A stretch of 64,000 nt of DNA from Streptomyces broussonetiae (GCF_009796285.1 NZ_CP047020.1:1240001-1304000), one strand, 5' to 3'. Shown: positions 33,860-44,297, counted from the stretch's first letter. A program made the numbers and translations. The notes: generated from the letters alone by a model not told the origin.

Positions 33860-35500
33860 ATGCTGGCCAAGCTGTCCACACGGCTCGCCGTGCGGCGCTG
33901 CGCGGGTACCGGATTCCTCGCCCTGGCGCTGCTCGGAGCCGGGCTGCCCGCGACCGCCTCAACCGCCCGGCCGCAGCCGGACCTGACCCGCTTCTACCGG
34001 CAGAAACCGGCCTGGACGGCCTGCAGGGGCTCGGACATGCCCAAGGACCTGCAGTGCGCCAAGGTCACCGTGCCGCTCGACTACGCACGGCCCCGCGCCG
34101 GGACCCTCGACATAGCCCTGGCCCGCTACCGGGCGACGGGGAAGTCGCAGGGCTCGGTGGTGCTGAACTTCGGCGGCCCGGGCGGCCAGGGAGTCAGCGA
34201 ACTCGGCACCGACGGGCGGGAGTTCCTGGACCTGACCAACGGCTACGACGTGGTGACCTTCGACCCGCGCGGCGTCGGCCGCTCCTCCCCCGTCAGCTGC
34301 GGCGACGGCGCCGGTGCTGTCGCGGGTGCGACCGACGACACCGCCGGCATCGACCATCCGCAGGCACTGCTCGGGCAGTTGAAGAAGGCCGCCGACCAGT
34401 GCGCCCGGTACTCCGGCCCCGTGCTGTCCCACATCGGCACCGTCAACGCCTCCCGCGACCTGGACGTCATCCGCCAGGCCCTCGGCGACAAGAAGCTCAA
34501 CTACCTCGGCTTCTCCTACGGAACACGGCTCGGTGCGGTCTACGCGGCGCAGTTCCCGCACAAGGTCGGCCGGTTCGTCCTCGACGGGGTGGACACACTG
34601 ACCGAGCCGCTGTCCGAGCAGGGGGTGGCCGGGGCCGAGGGGCAGCAGACCGCACTGGACGATTTCCTGGACTGGTGTACGACGGACATCGCCTGCCCGT
34701 TCGGCCAGGACCGGCGTGCGGCCGGGGACCGGGTCGTCCGGCTGGTGCGCTCGCTCGACGCGAACCCGGTCCCCATCGACCCCGCTGACAAGTTCTCCGG
34801 CCAGGACCTGGTGGGCGCCCTCGGACAGGCCCTCTACAGCAAGCGGTCGTGGCCTTCGCTGGAGCGGGCGCTGGCCTCACTGGCCCAGGACGGCGACACC
34901 CGCGGCGTGCTGAACTTCGCCTCCGGCGGCGCCGGCCTGCCGGCCCTCCCGGGCAGGGCGCGACCGACAGCAGCGCACAAGGAGCGGAGGAAGGGCGGCG
35001 GCCTGGTCGATCCGCAGTACATCCCTGCGGACAATCTGCCGGCGGCGCTCATGGCGATCGACTGCGCGGACGACCCCGACCGGCCCGATGCCGCCCGGCT
35101 CACCAAGGACCTGAAGAACCTGCTGGCCACGTACGAGCAGGCCTCACCGGTCTTCGGCCGCTACCGGCTCACCGAGCTGCTCATGTGCTACGGCCGTCCC
35201 CGGGGCACCGACTTCATCCGTGACCGCGTCAAGAACGTCGACACCGCGAGGATGCTGCTCGTCGGCACGCGCGGGGACCCGGCGACCCCGTACCAGTGGA
35301 CGGTGGAGACGGCCGCGCGGCTGGGTTCGTCGGCCGTGGTGCTCGACAACAAGGGGGACGGGCACACCGGCTACACCTCCTCCGCCTGTGTGCACCGGGA
35401 GGTGGACGACTTCCTGCTGTACGGCTCCCTGCCCCCCGGCGGCAGTTCCTGCCCGGCGGACGGGAAGGACTGGAGCGCCACCACCGGATCCGACGACTGA
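33860..35500 (+). CDS. Secreted alpha/beta-hydrolase peptidase (tripeptidyl aminopeptidase type)
   Basis: The 546-aa protein has a Sec signal peptide (residues 1-34) and an alpha/beta-hydrolase fold of the S33-like Streptomyces aminopeptidases (Tap/SlpD/SlpE). The oxyanion region is SVVLNFGGPGGQGVSE, the nucleophile Ser is in LGFSYGTRLG (about residue 220), and the C-terminal TAP-like domain supplies Asp (VGTRGDPATPY) and His (GDGHTGYTSS). It removes tripeptides or short peptides from N termini outside the cell. The ATG at 33860 is favoured by GGGAGG 6 bases upstream. Confidence 0.9.
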   Translation: MLAKLSTRLAVRRCAGTGFLALALLGAGLPATASTARPQPDLTRFYRQKPAWTACRGSDMPKDLQCAKVTVPLDYARPRAGTLDIALARYRATGKSQGSVVLNFGGPGGQGVSELGTDGREFLDLTNGYDVVTFDPRGVGRSSPVSCGDGAGAVAGATDDTAGIDHPQALLGQLKKAADQCARYSGPVLSHIGTVNASRDLDVIRQALGDKKLNYLGFSYGTRLGAVYAAQFPHKVGRFVLDGVDTLTEPLSEQGVAGAEGQQTALDDFLDWCTTDIACPFGQDRRAAGDRVVRLVRSLDANPVPIDPADKFSGQDLVGALGQALYSKRSWPSLERALASLAQDGDTRGVLNFASGGAGLPALPGRARPTAAHKERRKGGGLVDPQYIPADNLPAALMAIDCADDPDRPDAARLTKDLKNLLATYEQASPVFGRYRLTELLMCYGRPRGTDFIRDRVKNVDTARMLLVGTRGDPATPYQWTVETAARLGSSAVVLDNKGDGHTGYTSSACVHREVDDFLLYGSLPPGGSSCPADGKDWSATTGSDD

Positions 35501-35628
35501 CGACAGGAGCGACGCAACCGGGCATCAGGCGGATCCGGAACAACCCCCCGCCGTTCCCGGACGTCACCCGGGGCAGGCGTGCCTCGGTCGCCGTACCCCG
35601 CACGTGACCGGGACAGGGAGAGACCACC

Positions 35629-36153
35629 ATGCACATCCGCGCCGCTCTCGCCGTGCCCGCCGTCTCGGCCGCCGCGGCGGCCCTCCTGCTGGCCGCGCCG
35701 CCGAGCCGGGCCGTCACGGGCCCGGCCGGGACCACCCCGTGCGCCGAGCGGTCGCTGACGGTCCGGGCGAAGGCCGTGCCCGGCACGCCGTCCGTGGTGC
35801 GCATGAGCGTCACCAACCGCCGCGGCCGCACGTGCACCGTCGACCGGGTGCCCACGGTGACCTTCGCCAGCCTGGACGGGGCCGCGCTGCCGGTGCCGGC
35901 GGGCGCCACCGGCGGCTACCGGCTCGCGGCGGGCCGGACCGCGTACGCGGACGTACGCACCATCGGTGACCCGGCGGACCCCGAGGCCCGCCGGACCGGC
36001 AGTCTCACCGTGGCCGCCTCGGCCGCGCACCCGGGCCGCTCCTTCGCCGCCGCCCGGCTCGGCACCGGGCAGCGGATCCTGGTGTGGGAGCCGGTGACGA
36101 CGTGGTGGCAGCCCACGGCGGCGGCAGCGGACCGGGCCGTCGGCCTCAGCTGA
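35629..36153 (+). CDS. Secreted DUF4232 protein
   Basis: The 174-aa protein has a signal peptide (residues 1-28, ending PSRAVTG) and a beta-sandwich with two Cys (TTPCAERSL and GRTCTVDRV) that match the DUF4232 family, common among actinobacterial cell-surface and lipoproteins. No lipobox Cys is present, so it is probably released. GGGAGAG lies before the ATG. It follows the peptidase by 128 bases on the same strand. Its 3' end overlaps the convergent asparagine synthetase gene by 8 bases. The function is unknown. Confidence 0.82.
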   Translation: MHIRAALAVPAVSAAAAALLLAAPPSRAVTGPAGTTPCAERSLTVRAKAVPGTPSVVRMSVTNRRGRTCTVDRVPTVTFASLDGAALPVPAGATGGYRLAAGRTAYADVRTIGDPADPEARRTGSLTVAASAAHPGRSFAAARLGTGQRILVWEPVTTWWQPTAAAADRAVGLS

Positions 36154-37987
36154 GCACGACCTCCGGTGCATAGAGGTCCAGCCACTTGGCGAGGTCCAGG
36201 GTGCGCTCCAGACCACGCCGCTCCACCTGGGTGCTGACCGGTGTCTCCAGCTCGGCGGCCTGCTGCACCCGTCCCCGGTCGACCAGGTCGAAGACGCGGT
36301 GGGAGGGCTGTGCGAGCAGGTCCTTGACCTGCTCCTGCAGGGCGACGGCGTACTTGGGGTCCTGGGTGGAAGGGTAGGGGCTCTTCACCCGGTCGTACAC
36401 CGAGCGCGGAAGGACGTCCGCGGCCGCCTCCCGCAGCAGGCTCTTCTCCCGGCCGTCGAAGGACTTGAGGGCCCAGGGCGCGTTGTAGACGTACTCGACC
36501 AGCCGGTGGTCGCAGAACGGCACCCGGACCTCCAGCCCCACGGCCATGCTCGCACGGTCCTTGCGGTCGAGCAGCGCACGCACGAAGCGGGTCAGGTGCA
36601 TATGGCTGATCTGCCGCATCCGGTACTCGAAGTCGCTCTCACCGTCCAGCCGGTCGACCGCGGCGACCGCGGTGCGGTAGCCGTCGGCGACATAGCTCTT
36701 CAGGTCGAGGGACTTGGACAGGTCGGAGCGCAGTACGCCGGTGTCGTCGCCGAAGTGCCGGCCGAAGCGCACCAGCCACGGGAAGGTGTCGGCGCGGCGC
36801 GCGTCCTCGTCGAAGAACTGCAGGTAACCGCCGAAGACTTCGTCGGCGGACTCGCCGGACAGGGCCACGGTGGACTTCTCGCGGATGGCGCGGAAGAGCA
36901 GCAGCAGCGAGGAGTCCATGTCGCCGAAGCCTGCCGGCAGGTCGCGGGCGCGGATCACCTGCTCGCGCACGGCGGGGTCGGCGAGGGACTGCACGTCGAG
37001 CACGATGTCCTGGTGGTCGGTCTGCGCGAGCTTGGCCACGTCGTGCACGAAGGGCGTGTCGGGGGTGCCGCGCAGTTCGTCGGCGACGAAGTTGTCGGTC
37101 TGGCCGACGAAGTCGACGGCGAAACTGCGTACCTGCTCGCCCTGTTCGGCGAGTTGCCGGGCGGCGATCGCGGTCATCGCGGAGGAGTCGAGACCGCCGG
37201 AGAGCAGAGTGCAGCGCGGCACGTCGGCGACCAGCTGGCGGCGCACGATGTCGTCGAGGAGGGAGCGCACGGTGGCGATGGTGGTGTCACGGTCGTCGGT
37301 GTGCGCGAGGGTCCGCAGCTGCCAGTACACGCGCGTGCCGAGTCCGGAGCGGTCGACGGTGACGACGGTGCCGGGTTCCACCTCGCGCATGCCGTCCCAG
37401 ATCGCGTGCCCGGGCGTCTTGATCATGACGAACAGCTCACGCAGGCCGTCCAGGGTGACGCGGCGGCGGGCCAGCGGGTTGGCGAGGACGGCCTTGGGCT
37501 CGGAACCGAACAGGACGCCGTCGGGGGTGGGGTAGTAGTAGAACGGCTTGATGCCCATGCGGTCACGGATCATCACCAGCTTGTCGTGGCGTCCGTCCCA
37601 GACGGCGAACGCGTACATGCCGTTGAGGCGTTCGGCCACCTCGTCGCCCCATTCGAGGTACCCGTGCAGGACGACCTCGGTGTCGGAGTCGGTGGTGAAC
37701 CGGTGGCCCCGGTCCTCGAGTTCGCGGCGCAGCTCGGTGAAGTTGTACGCCTCGCCGGAGTAGACCATGGCGATGTTCCCCTGCGGGGTCGACAGGGACA
37801 TCGGCTGACGGCCGCCGGGAAGGTCGATGATCGCGAGGCGGCGGTGTCCGAGGGCTGCCGGACCCTCGGTCCAGGTGCCGCGGTCGTCCGGACCCCGGCA
37901 GGCCATCGTCTCGGTCATCGCATCCAATGTGGAGGTCTCGGTGATCAGGTCACGATCGAAGGAGACCCATCCGGTGATGCCGCACAT
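36146..37987 (-). CDS. asnB: Asparagine synthase (glutamine-hydrolysing)
   Basis: The 613-aa enzyme is full length. It starts MCGITGWV, giving the N-terminal nucleophile Cys of the class II glutaminase domain (residues 1-190, with RGPDDRG, GHRRLAIID and YSGEAYNF). The C-terminal synthetase domain has the pyrophosphate loop LLSGGLDSSAM (about residue 260) and SGESADEVFGGY. It makes asparagine from aspartate, glutamine and ATP, though homologues also amidate antibiotic and cell-wall precursors. GGAGGT lies 6 bases before the ATG. The gene stands alone on the minus strand. Confidence 0.93.
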   Translation of the reverse strand: MCGITGWVSFDRDLITETSTLDAMTETMACRGPDDRGTWTEGPAALGHRRLAIIDLPGGRQPMSLSTPQGNIAMVYSGEAYNFTELRRELEDRGHRFTTDSDTEVVLHGYLEWGDEVAERLNGMYAFAVWDGRHDKLVMIRDRMGIKPFYYYPTPDGVLFGSEPKAVLANPLARRRVTLDGLRELFVMIKTPGHAIWDGMREVEPGTVVTVDRSGLGTRVYWQLRTLAHTDDRDTTIATVRSLLDDIVRRQLVADVPRCTLLSGGLDSSAMTAIAARQLAEQGEQVRSFAVDFVGQTDNFVADELRGTPDTPFVHDVAKLAQTDHQDIVLDVQSLADPAVREQVIRARDLPAGFGDMDSSLLLLFRAIREKSTVALSGESADEVFGGYLQFFDEDARRADTFPWLVRFGRHFGDDTGVLRSDLSKSLDLKSYVADGYRTAVAAVDRLDGESDFEYRMRQISHMHLTRFVRALLDRKDRASMAVGLEVRVPFCDHRLVEYVYNAPWALKSFDGREKSLLREAAADVLPRSVYDRVKSPYPSTQDPKYAVALQEQVKDLLAQPSHRVFDLVDRGRVQQAAELETPVSTQVERRGLERTLDLAKWLDLYAPEVVLS

Positions 37988-38246
37988 GCGCTACCTCCAG
38001 CCTCCGGTTCGCGCCCGTTTCCCGGGCTCACCTGCGACTTCCACGGCGAGCCGGGTTCCGGTCTCGAACCGGTTGTATCAAGCACCTATATCTCGAGCGT
38101 CCGTCAGTTGCCCGAGGCAGTCAACGTGGCCGTAACGCGTTCGACTCACCCGACCTCATGATCCGGCCATGTTTTGCTCGCGCGAAATCGAGCGAAGCCC
38201 ACGCCGCCAGGCAGGGGCCGCAATAGACCGGCCACAAGCAAAAACT

Positions 38247-39044
38247 TCACCAAGTGTGACGCGGGTCAGGGTTTCCGGACAGGAACCGGTCCAGCGCCCC
38301 GGTCAGCTCGGCCGGCTTCTCCAGGGGCAGCTCATGACCGGCGTCGAGGATGCGGACGACCGCGTCCGGACAGGCCTTGGCCAGCCGCAGCACCTGCCGC
38401 ACCGGCAGCTGGACGTCGTGGTAGCCGTGCACGATCAGGGTGGGCATACGGATCTCACCGGCCCGGTCGAGGACGTCGAAGGACCGCATGGCGCCGTACA
38501 GCGTCATGACGACCTCGCGCGGGACGGCGGCCGAGGCCCGGATGTGCGCGCGGACCTGCTCGCGCGGGTGGCCGGGCGCGAAGGCGCGCTGGATGTTGGC
38601 CGCGACGAACAGCCTGAACGGCACCAGGGTGGAGGCGGCCATGAGCAACGCCCGGCCACGGCTGTACGCCATCCGGGCGATGGAGCCGACCAGTACCAGC
38701 CGCTCCACCCGGTCGGGGTGGGCCAGGGCGATGGTCTGCGCGATCATCCCGCCCATGGAGTGACCGACCAGCACGCACCGCTCGACCTCGAGGTGATCGA
38801 GGAGGGCCAGGACGTCGTCCGCGAGTTCCGCGACGGTGCGCACCCCCGCACCGGTGCTCTCGCCGTGGCCGCGCAGGTCCAGCCGGATCACCCGGCGCCC
38901 GGCGCAGAAGTGCGCCACCTGATGGTCCCAGCGGTGCCGGTCCGCGGTCCAGCCGTGCACGAACACCAGCGGCACCCCGGGCGCATCGCGGGGACCCTCG
39001 TCGTCGTACGTCAGGGCCGCTCCGGCGACGTCGAGCTGGGGCAT
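38247..39044 (-). CDS. Alpha/beta hydrolase
   Basis: The 265-aa protein has the canonical fold: oxyanion loop VFVHGWTADRHRW, RLDLRGHGES, nucleophile Ser in LVGHSMGGM (about residue 96), Asp in the VHGYHDVQLP region and His in DAGHELPLEKP. It is of the size of small esterases, epoxide or C-C hydrolases. The ATG at 39042-39044 is the only reasonable start. It is divergent from the baeRF3 gene. The substrate is unknown. Confidence 0.88.
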   Translation of the reverse strand: MPQLDVAGAALTYDDEGPRDAPGVPLVFVHGWTADRHRWDHQVAHFCAGRRVIRLDLRGHGESTGAGVRTVAELADDVLALLDHLEVERCVLVGHSMGGMIAQTIALAHPDRVERLVLVGSIARMAYSRGRALLMAASTLVPFRLFVAANIQRAFAPGHPREQVRAHIRASAAVPREVVMTLYGAMRSFDVLDRAGEIRMPTLIVHGYHDVQLPVRQVLRLAKACPDAVVRILDAGHELPLEKPAELTGALDRFLSGNPDPRHTW

Positions 39045-39201
39045 GGAGGCCTCCCGGGGTTGGGCACGGTGTGGTTACTGGCGGGTACGTTATCCGGCCA
39101 CCGGGTGTCGCGTCACCGGCTCCCACCGGGGACTTCCTTCCGCGAGCCAGGCCCGGTTTACCCCGAATGCCGTACTGGTGAATCGGCCCTATCGTGCTGT
39201 C

Positions 39202-40296
39202 ATGGAGCACGCACTGAGTCCCGCGACCCTGGCCGAACTGCGGCGCCCGCGCCCCTACCCGGCGGTGTCCGTGCTGACCCCGACGCACCGCCGCGAACCC
39301 GACAACGGGCAGGACCCCGTCCGGCTGCGCAACGTCGTCACCGAAGCACGCAAGCGCCTGGAGGCCGACCCGTCCGTCACCCGTGAGCGGCGCAACGACG
39401 TCGCGGCCCAGCTCGACCGGGCGCTGGCGGAGGTGGACCTGGCTCACGCCGAGGACGGTCTGGTGATCTTCGCCGCCCCGGGAGAGCACCAGGTCTGGTC
39501 CCTGGCCCGCACCGTCCCCGAGCGCGTGGTGCTCTCGGACACCTTCCTCACCCGCAACCTGGTCGCCGCGCAGGCGGCCGAGCGGCCCTTCTGGGTGCTG
39601 TCGGTCTCCGCGGACCGCGTCAGCCTGTGGAGCGGCGGCGAGGAGCACGTCGTGGCCGACAAGTCCGGCGGCTTCCCGCTGGAGCGCCGGCAGCAGAACT
39701 TCGACGCCGAGCGCCAGATGCAGATCGGCGATCAGCCGAGCATCTTCCGCGACGAGAGCACGCGCCAGTTCCTGCGCGAGGCGGACATCGCCATGGCGGC
39801 GCTCCTGCGCGAACAGCCCCGGCCGCTGTACGTCACCGGAGAGCAGGCGGCGCTCTCGCTGCTGGAGGAGGTCGGCACCGTGGCCGGGGCCGCCGTCCAG
39901 GTACCGCACGGCGGCCTCGCGCACGCCGGCCCGGAGGCCGTGTGGCAGGCGCTGAGGCCGGTGCTGGAGGCCGAGGCCCGCAAGGACGCCACGTCCGTGA
40001 TCCGCGAGCTGACCTCGGCGCGCGGCCACCGGACCTACGCGGCCGGGCTGGACGAGCTGTGGCAGAGCGCTCGTGAGGGCCGGGTACGGCTGCTGGCCGT
40101 AGAGGAGAACTTCCGGGCGGCCGTCAGCGACCTGGGCGACCACCTGGTGCCGGCCGAGCCCGGCGACCTGGAGGCCCGCGAGGACATCGTGGACGAGATC
40201 GTGGAGCAGTGTCTGGAGACCGGCGCCGACGTCCGTTTCGTGCCCGACGGCACCCTGGGCGACGCCGCCGGCATCGCCGGAGTCCTGCGGTACTGA
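39202..40296 (+). CDS. baeRF family 3 protein (eRF1-like fold)
   Basis: The 364-aa protein resembles the bacterial archaeo-eukaryotic release factor family 3. The N-terminal domain begins with PYPAVSVLTPTHRREPDN and contains an alpha-helical stretch, FAAPGEHQVWSLARTVPERVVLSD and FLTRNLVAAQ. The C-terminal L7Ae-like part carries RVRLLAVEENF and ends with the family-type GADVRFVPDGTLGDAAGIAGVLRY, split around residues 340-364. These proteins are predicted to act on ribosomes during stress or rescue; no reaction has been shown to my knowledge. It is 68 bases upstream of the oxidoreductase gene on the same strand. Confidence 0.82.
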   Translation: MEHALSPATLAELRRPRPYPAVSVLTPTHRREPDNGQDPVRLRNVVTEARKRLEADPSVTRERRNDVAAQLDRALAEVDLAHAEDGLVIFAAPGEHQVWSLARTVPERVVLSDTFLTRNLVAAQAAERPFWVLSVSADRVSLWSGGEEHVVADKSGGFPLERRQQNFDAERQMQIGDQPSIFRDESTRQFLREADIAMAALLREQPRPLYVTGEQAALSLLEEVGTVAGAAVQVPHGGLAHAGPEAVWQALRPVLEAEARKDATSVIRELTSARGHRTYAAGLDELWQSAREGRVRLLAVEENFRAAVSDLGDHLVPAEPGDLEAREDIVDEIVEQCLETGADVRFVPDGTLGDAAGIAGVLRY

Positions 40297-40363
40297 GCCG
40301 CTCACCCGGCAGCGCTGCCCGGCGTACGCTACGCCGTGATCGTCGGCGTAAGGGAGCGCGCGC

Positions 40364-41392
40364 ATGGGTGACCTGCTGGGTGTGGCGGTACTGGGTGCGG
40401 GACACATGGGAGCCGATCACATACGACGCCTCGAGCAGGTGGTGAGCGGAGCCAGGGTGGTTGCCGTGGCCGACCCCGACGTCGAGCGGGCGAAGGACGC
40501 GGTGGCCGGTCTCACCGGGGTCGCCGTGCACACGGACCCGGAGGCCGCGCTCGGTGCGCCCGGCGTCGAAGCCGTGCTGATCGCCTCCCCCGGCCCGGCC
40601 CACGAGGAGGCGCTGCTCGCCGCCTTCGCCCGGCACCTGCCGGTGCTGTGCGAGAAGCCCATGGTGCCGGACTCCACCGGCGCGCTGCGGGTCATGGAGG
40701 CCGAGGCACGGCTGGGCCGCAGGCTGGCGCAGATCGGCTTCATGCGCCGCTACGACGCCGAGTACCAGCGGCTGAAGATCCTGTTGGACGGCGGAGGCCT
40801 GGGCCGGCCGCTGATGCTGCACTGCACCCACCGCAACGTCTCCTCGCCGCCCGGCTTCACCAGCGCCATGCTGGTCAACAGCTCGGTCTCGCACGAGATC
40901 GACGCGGCCCGCTGGCTGCTCGGGCAGGAGCTGACGGCGGTGACCGTGCTGCGGCCCACGCCCTCCTCGGGCGCCCCGGCCGGCCTGCTCGACCCGCAGT
41001 TCGTGCTGTTCGAGACCGATCGGGGCGCGCTGGTCGACGTCGAGGTCTTCGTGAACTGCGGCTTCGGCTATCAGGTGCGCTGCGAGGCGGTGTGCGAGAA
41101 GGGCAGTGCCCGGATCGGCGACGAGCACACCATGGTGGTCACCGCCGGCGGCGGCGCCCGCGAGGAGGTGGCACAGGACTACCTCGTGCGGTTCGCCGCC
41201 GCCTACGACCGAGAGGTTCAGAGCTGGGTCGACGCCGCCCGGCGCGGCGAGGTCGGCGGCCCGAGCGCCTGGGACGGCTACGCGGCATCCGTCGTCGCCG
41301 AGGCGGGTGTCCGGGCGCTGGAGACCGGCGGCCGAACGACCGTCGAGCCGGCCCCGCGCCCGGACCTGTACGGCGCCGGGGTCAGCCGCTGA
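40364..41392 (+). CDS. Gfo/Idh/MocA family oxidoreductase (inositol-dehydrogenase-like)
   Basis: The 342-aa protein has an N-terminal Rossmann domain ([16 protein letters not shown], residues 7-22), the CEKPM motif (about residue 100) whose Lys takes part in catalysis, and a C-terminal domain with GFMRRYD and [12 protein letters not shown], which supply the Asp and His of inositol 2-dehydrogenases. Substrates in the family are cyclic polyols and sugars. It probably shares a transcript with the baeRF3 gene. Its 3' end overlaps the phospholipase C gene by 11 bases in convergent orientation. Confidence 0.9.
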   Translation: MGDLLGVAVLGAGHMGADHIRRLEQVVSGARVVAVADPDVERAKDAVAGLTGVAVHTDPEAALGAPGVEAVLIASPGPAHEEALLAAFARHLPVLCEKPMVPDSTGALRVMEAEARLGRRLAQIGFMRRYDAEYQRLKILLDGGGLGRPLMLHCTHRNVSSPPGFTSAMLVNSSVSHEIDAARWLLGQELTAVTVLRPTPSSGAPAGLLDPQFVLFETDRGALVDVEVFVNCGFGYQVRCEAVCEKGSARIGDEHTMVVTAGGGAREEVAQDYLVRFAAAYDREVQSWVDAARRGEVGGPSAWDGYAASVVAEAGVRALETGGRTTVEPAPRPDLYGAGVSR

Positions 41393-43406
41393 CGCTGGCG
41401 GCGCCAGACTCCAGGTGCCCGGTGAACCGGCGCGACCAGGTCGCGTCCGAGTCGACGGTCACCGTGAAGTCGTACCAGCCGTTCTGGTAGGCGACGGCGT
41501 TGAAGAAGTCCTCGGTCGAGGCGCCCGCGGCGACGGTGTAGGTCCACGGACCGTCGCTGCGGTAGTGGTTCGAGGTGATGGTGAACTCCACCGACGAGGA
41601 GCCCGAGTTGGTCATCTTGAAGTAGATGGCCAGCTTGCCGGTGCCGGGCTCGACCGCGTAACGGGTGCTCACCTCGGCCGACTTGCCCGCCTTGGTCGCG
41701 TCGCCCTGGAAGCGGCGCAGGAATCGGTTGGGGCCGACCATGCTCAGGTCGTACTTGCCGCCGCCGAAGCCCGTGCCGATGTTGAAGAAGTCGGAGGCGG
41801 TGCCGCCCGGAGTGACCGTGTACTGGTACGGCGTGGTGTCGCGGTAGGCGTTCGGGTGGATGGAGAAGTGGGCCGCGCGGGAGGCCGGGCTGCCCTGGTT
41901 GGTCATGGTGAACCAGGCGAGGATCTTGCCGGCCGCGTCGAACTCCAGGTGGTCCAGGTAGCCGCCCGGCTGGTACGGCAGCGCGCGGGCGGGCCGGGTG
42001 CCGGACTCCTGCGCGGGCAGGGCGTTGTCCGTCGGCACCGGGTTGGGCAGCGGGCCGCAGGTGTTGATCCCGATGACGCCGGTGGCGGGCAGGGAGACCG
42101 CGCCGTACACCGGATTGCCGAAGTCGAAGACCCCGGTCAGGTCGCCGCTGACCGCGCGCCGCCAGTCGCTGATGTTGGCGCAGGTGACCGGCGTGCCGAG
42201 GGCGGCCGTCCAGGTCTCCAGGAAGCGCAGCACCGAGGTGTGCTCGAAGACCTCCGAGGAGACCCAGCCGCCGCGCGTCCAGGGCGAGATGACGATCATC
42301 GGCACACGGAAGCCGAAGCCGTACGGCACCCCGTTGAGGAACTCGCCGGCCGTGCCGGCGGGTGGGGACGGGGGCGGGACGTGGTCGAAGTAGCCGTCGT
42401 TCTCGTCGTAGTTGAGGAACAGGACGGTCGAGTCGAAGACGTCCTGGTCGGCGGCGAGGGCCTGGTAGACGAGGTTCACGAAGTGGGCGCCGTCGCCGGG
42501 CGGGGCGTAGGGGTGCTCGGAGAAGGCCTGGTTGGGCACGATCCAGGAGACCTGCGGGAGGGTGCCCGCGAGGACGTCGGCCTTGATCGCGGCGGCGATG
42601 TCGTCCGGGGTCGAGCCGGTCACCTTGGGCACCGAGGACATGCCCCGGTCGTACAGCGGGTCACCCGCCTTGGCGTTCGCGAAGTTCTTGAAATAGGCGC
42701 AGCCGTTGTCGCCGTAGTTGTCGGCCGCGTTCTGGTAGACCTTCCAGGACACCCCGGCGGCCTGGAGCGCCTCGGCGTAGGTCTGCCAGGTCAGGCCCGA
42801 CTCGTCGCCGCCGTCGTAGCTGGAGGAGTCGACCTTCCCGCTCCACAGGTAGGTGCGGTTGGGGCCGGTGGCGCTGAGCGTGGAGCAGAAGTAGGCGTCG
42901 CAGATGGTGTAGTTGTCCGCGAGCGCGTAGTGGAAGGGGATGTCGGAGCGGTCCAGGTAACCGAGGGAGCGGACGTTGCCGACGCCCGCGACCCAGTTGT
43001 CCATCCGGCCCTTGTTCCAGGCGGAGTGCTGCGAGGACCAGGAGTGGGGCAGGTCGCCGTTGCACTGGGCGAGCGTCTCGCCGTCCTTGCCGCCGGCGGC
43101 GGGGGTCGCGCTGAGCTTCCACGGGTACTGGCGACCCGTACCGTTCGGCTGGCTGAAGACCGGGTAGCCGCCGCTGAGGGCGATGCCGCTGCGGTCGTCG
43201 AAGCCGCGCACACCCTTCAGGCGGCCGAAGTAGTGGTCGAAGCTGCGGTTCTCCTGCATGAGGATCACCACGTGCTTCACGTCCTTGATCGTGCCGGTCG
43301 CCGTGGTGGCCGCGGTCGCCGTTCGGGTGGTGCCGGCGCCCAGCGCCACACCCGCCGCGACCGATGCGCCGAGTCCCACGAAGCCTCTTCGGCTGATCGG
43401 TGTCAT
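41382..43406 (-). CDS. plcC: Phosphocholine-specific phospholipase C, Tat-exported
   Basis: The 674-aa protein begins [19 protein letters not shown], a twin-arginine signal. The catalytic phosphoesterase domain (about 50-460) starts with [17 protein letters not shown] and contains the conserved TPDDIAAAI and [12 protein letters not shown] blocks of the non-haemolytic and haemolytic PLCs of Pseudomonas and mycobacteria. Two DUF756 repeats follow (about 490-575 and 585-670). It cleaves phosphatidylcholine or sphingomyelin to release phosphocholine, giving phosphate or choline from host or soil lipids. Start at 43406 puts the Tat motif at the normal distance. Confidence 0.93.
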   Translation of the reverse strand: MTPISRRGFVGLGASVAAGVALGAGTTRTATAATTATGTIKDVKHVVILMQENRSFDHYFGRLKGVRGFDDRSGIALSGGYPVFSQPNGTGRQYPWKLSATPAAGGKDGETLAQCNGDLPHSWSSQHSAWNKGRMDNWVAGVGNVRSLGYLDRSDIPFHYALADNYTICDAYFCSTLSATGPNRTYLWSGKVDSSSYDGGDESGLTWQTYAEALQAAGVSWKVYQNAADNYGDNGCAYFKNFANAKAGDPLYDRGMSSVPKVTGSTPDDIAAAIKADVLAGTLPQVSWIVPNQAFSEHPYAPPGDGAHFVNLVYQALAADQDVFDSTVLFLNYDENDGYFDHVPPPSPPAGTAGEFLNGVPYGFGFRVPMIVISPWTRGGWVSSEVFEHTSVLRFLETWTAALGTPVTCANISDWRRAVSGDLTGVFDFGNPVYGAVSLPATGVIGINTCGPLPNPVPTDNALPAQESGTRPARALPYQPGGYLDHLEFDAAGKILAWFTMTNQGSPASRAAHFSIHPNAYRDTTPYQYTVTPGGTASDFFNIGTGFGGGKYDLSMVGPNRFLRRFQGDATKAGKSAEVSTRYAVEPGTGKLAIYFKMTNSGSSSVEFTITSNHYRSDGPWTYTVAAGASTEDFFNAVAYQNGWYDFTVTVDSDATWSRRFTGHLESGAASVSG

Positions 43407-43534
43407 TCGCCCCGTCCTCGTCACTGGGGTGCCCCTGTGGCACGCCGCGCGACAGGGTGCACGGGGTGATCGTCAGGGTCCATACCCGTGCGGTGAGGCG
43501 AAGATGAACAAAAGTCAAAGTCACCAGGTGTTGT

Positions 43535-43948
43535 TCACACCCCGCCGAACAGGGCGCACAAGCCGCGTTCCACCACCCTTGTCACATCCTCCTGTCCGGG
43601 GGCCACCACCTCGTAGGTTCGCAACAGGAAGCGGCGCAGGGCCAGGGCCTGGAACTGCAGCAGGGCCAGACCGTGGGGCGAGTGGAACTCCACCACCGTG
43701 CGGGTGCGGCCGTACGGCCAGATCTGTACGTCCCCGTGGCCGGCCGGGGCCCGCAGCCCCTGGTCGAGCAGGGAGCGCGCGAAGGTCCAGGTGACCTCCT
43801 CGCCCTCCAGGGCGGCCTCGGCGGGGAAGTCCACGAAGACGGCGAGCGGATCGTCCGCGCAGTAGCGCAGCGTGGCCGACATGGGGATCTCCTGGTCCTC
43901 GGCGGTGATGAGCCGGGCGAGCATGGGCTGTTCGACAGTGATGTCCAT
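43535..43948 (-). CDS. SsgA-like protein (SALP), sporulation/cell division
   Basis: The 137-aa protein aligns by eye with the SsgA/SsgB family: an N-terminal MDITVEQPMLARLITAEDQ, then LRYCADDPLAVFVDF, VTWTFARSLLDQGL, GDVQIWPYGRTRTVVEF and ALRRFLLRTYEVVAPG. SALPs occur only in morphologically complex actinobacteria and steer septum placement and spore-wall synthesis; SsgB recruits FtsZ. I chose the ATG at 43948; a GTG at 43978 would add ten residues. It is divergent from the PAS-PP2C phosphatase gene, with a perfect palindrome between them. Which SALP paralogue this is cannot be told here. Confidence 0.88.
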   Translation of the reverse strand: MDITVEQPMLARLITAEDQEIPMSATLRYCADDPLAVFVDFPAEAALEGEEVTWTFARSLLDQGLRAPAGHGDVQIWPYGRTRTVVEFHSPHGLALLQFQALALRRFLLRTYEVVAPGQEDVTRVVERGLCALFGGV

Positions 43949-44297
43949 GCCTATATGGAGTCTGCGGAGGCGCTTCACATGCCGCCAAATCCGGTCAGAG
44001 TTCGATGGGTACAGGCCGGACGGCTGCCACGCGGGAACGCAGAAGCATCGAACGCCTGAATGAGTTCCGCACGAAGATCATCTTTCGGGATCAACTCTCG
44101 TAGGATTCCTACGACTTGTGCCGCCCGGCACGTACGTCGTCCATATCTCTGGATCCCACCGGGAAGACTCTGGCATATGCCGGAAGCACCACCGTATCGT
44201 GTGTTGCCAAATCCCTTACAGGGCGTCGCGGGCTGTGCCACAGTCGTAACGGTCCCCCGTCCTGCTCGGCCGTCTCGTCCCCCCATCGGAGTGCGTC
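43949..44297. other. 349-bp divergent promoter region of ssgA-like and PP2C genes
   Basis: No gene is visible. The region is less GC-rich than its surroundings, especially 44070-44230, and contains the 17-bp palindrome listed next. The CGGAG before the PP2C start at 44298 is a plausible ribosome-binding site. Confidence 0.5.
44098..44114. promoter_or_regulatory. Perfect 17-bp palindrome between the ssgA-like and PP2C genes
   Basis: TCGTAGGATTCCTACGA has perfect 8-base arms around one central T. It lies about 150 bases from the ssgA-like start and 184 bases from the PP2C start. I do not know which regulator binds it; a homodimeric developmental regulator would be a natural candidate. Confidence 0.55.

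Noticed and set aside
36299..38161. Open frame of 620 codons antisense to asnB
   Set aside because: Fully overlaps a textbook asparagine synthetase gene; no domain and no ribosome-binding site.
41106..43469. Open frame of 787 codons antisense to phospholipase C
   Set aside because: Val/Gly/Arg-biased shadow of a well-supported gene.
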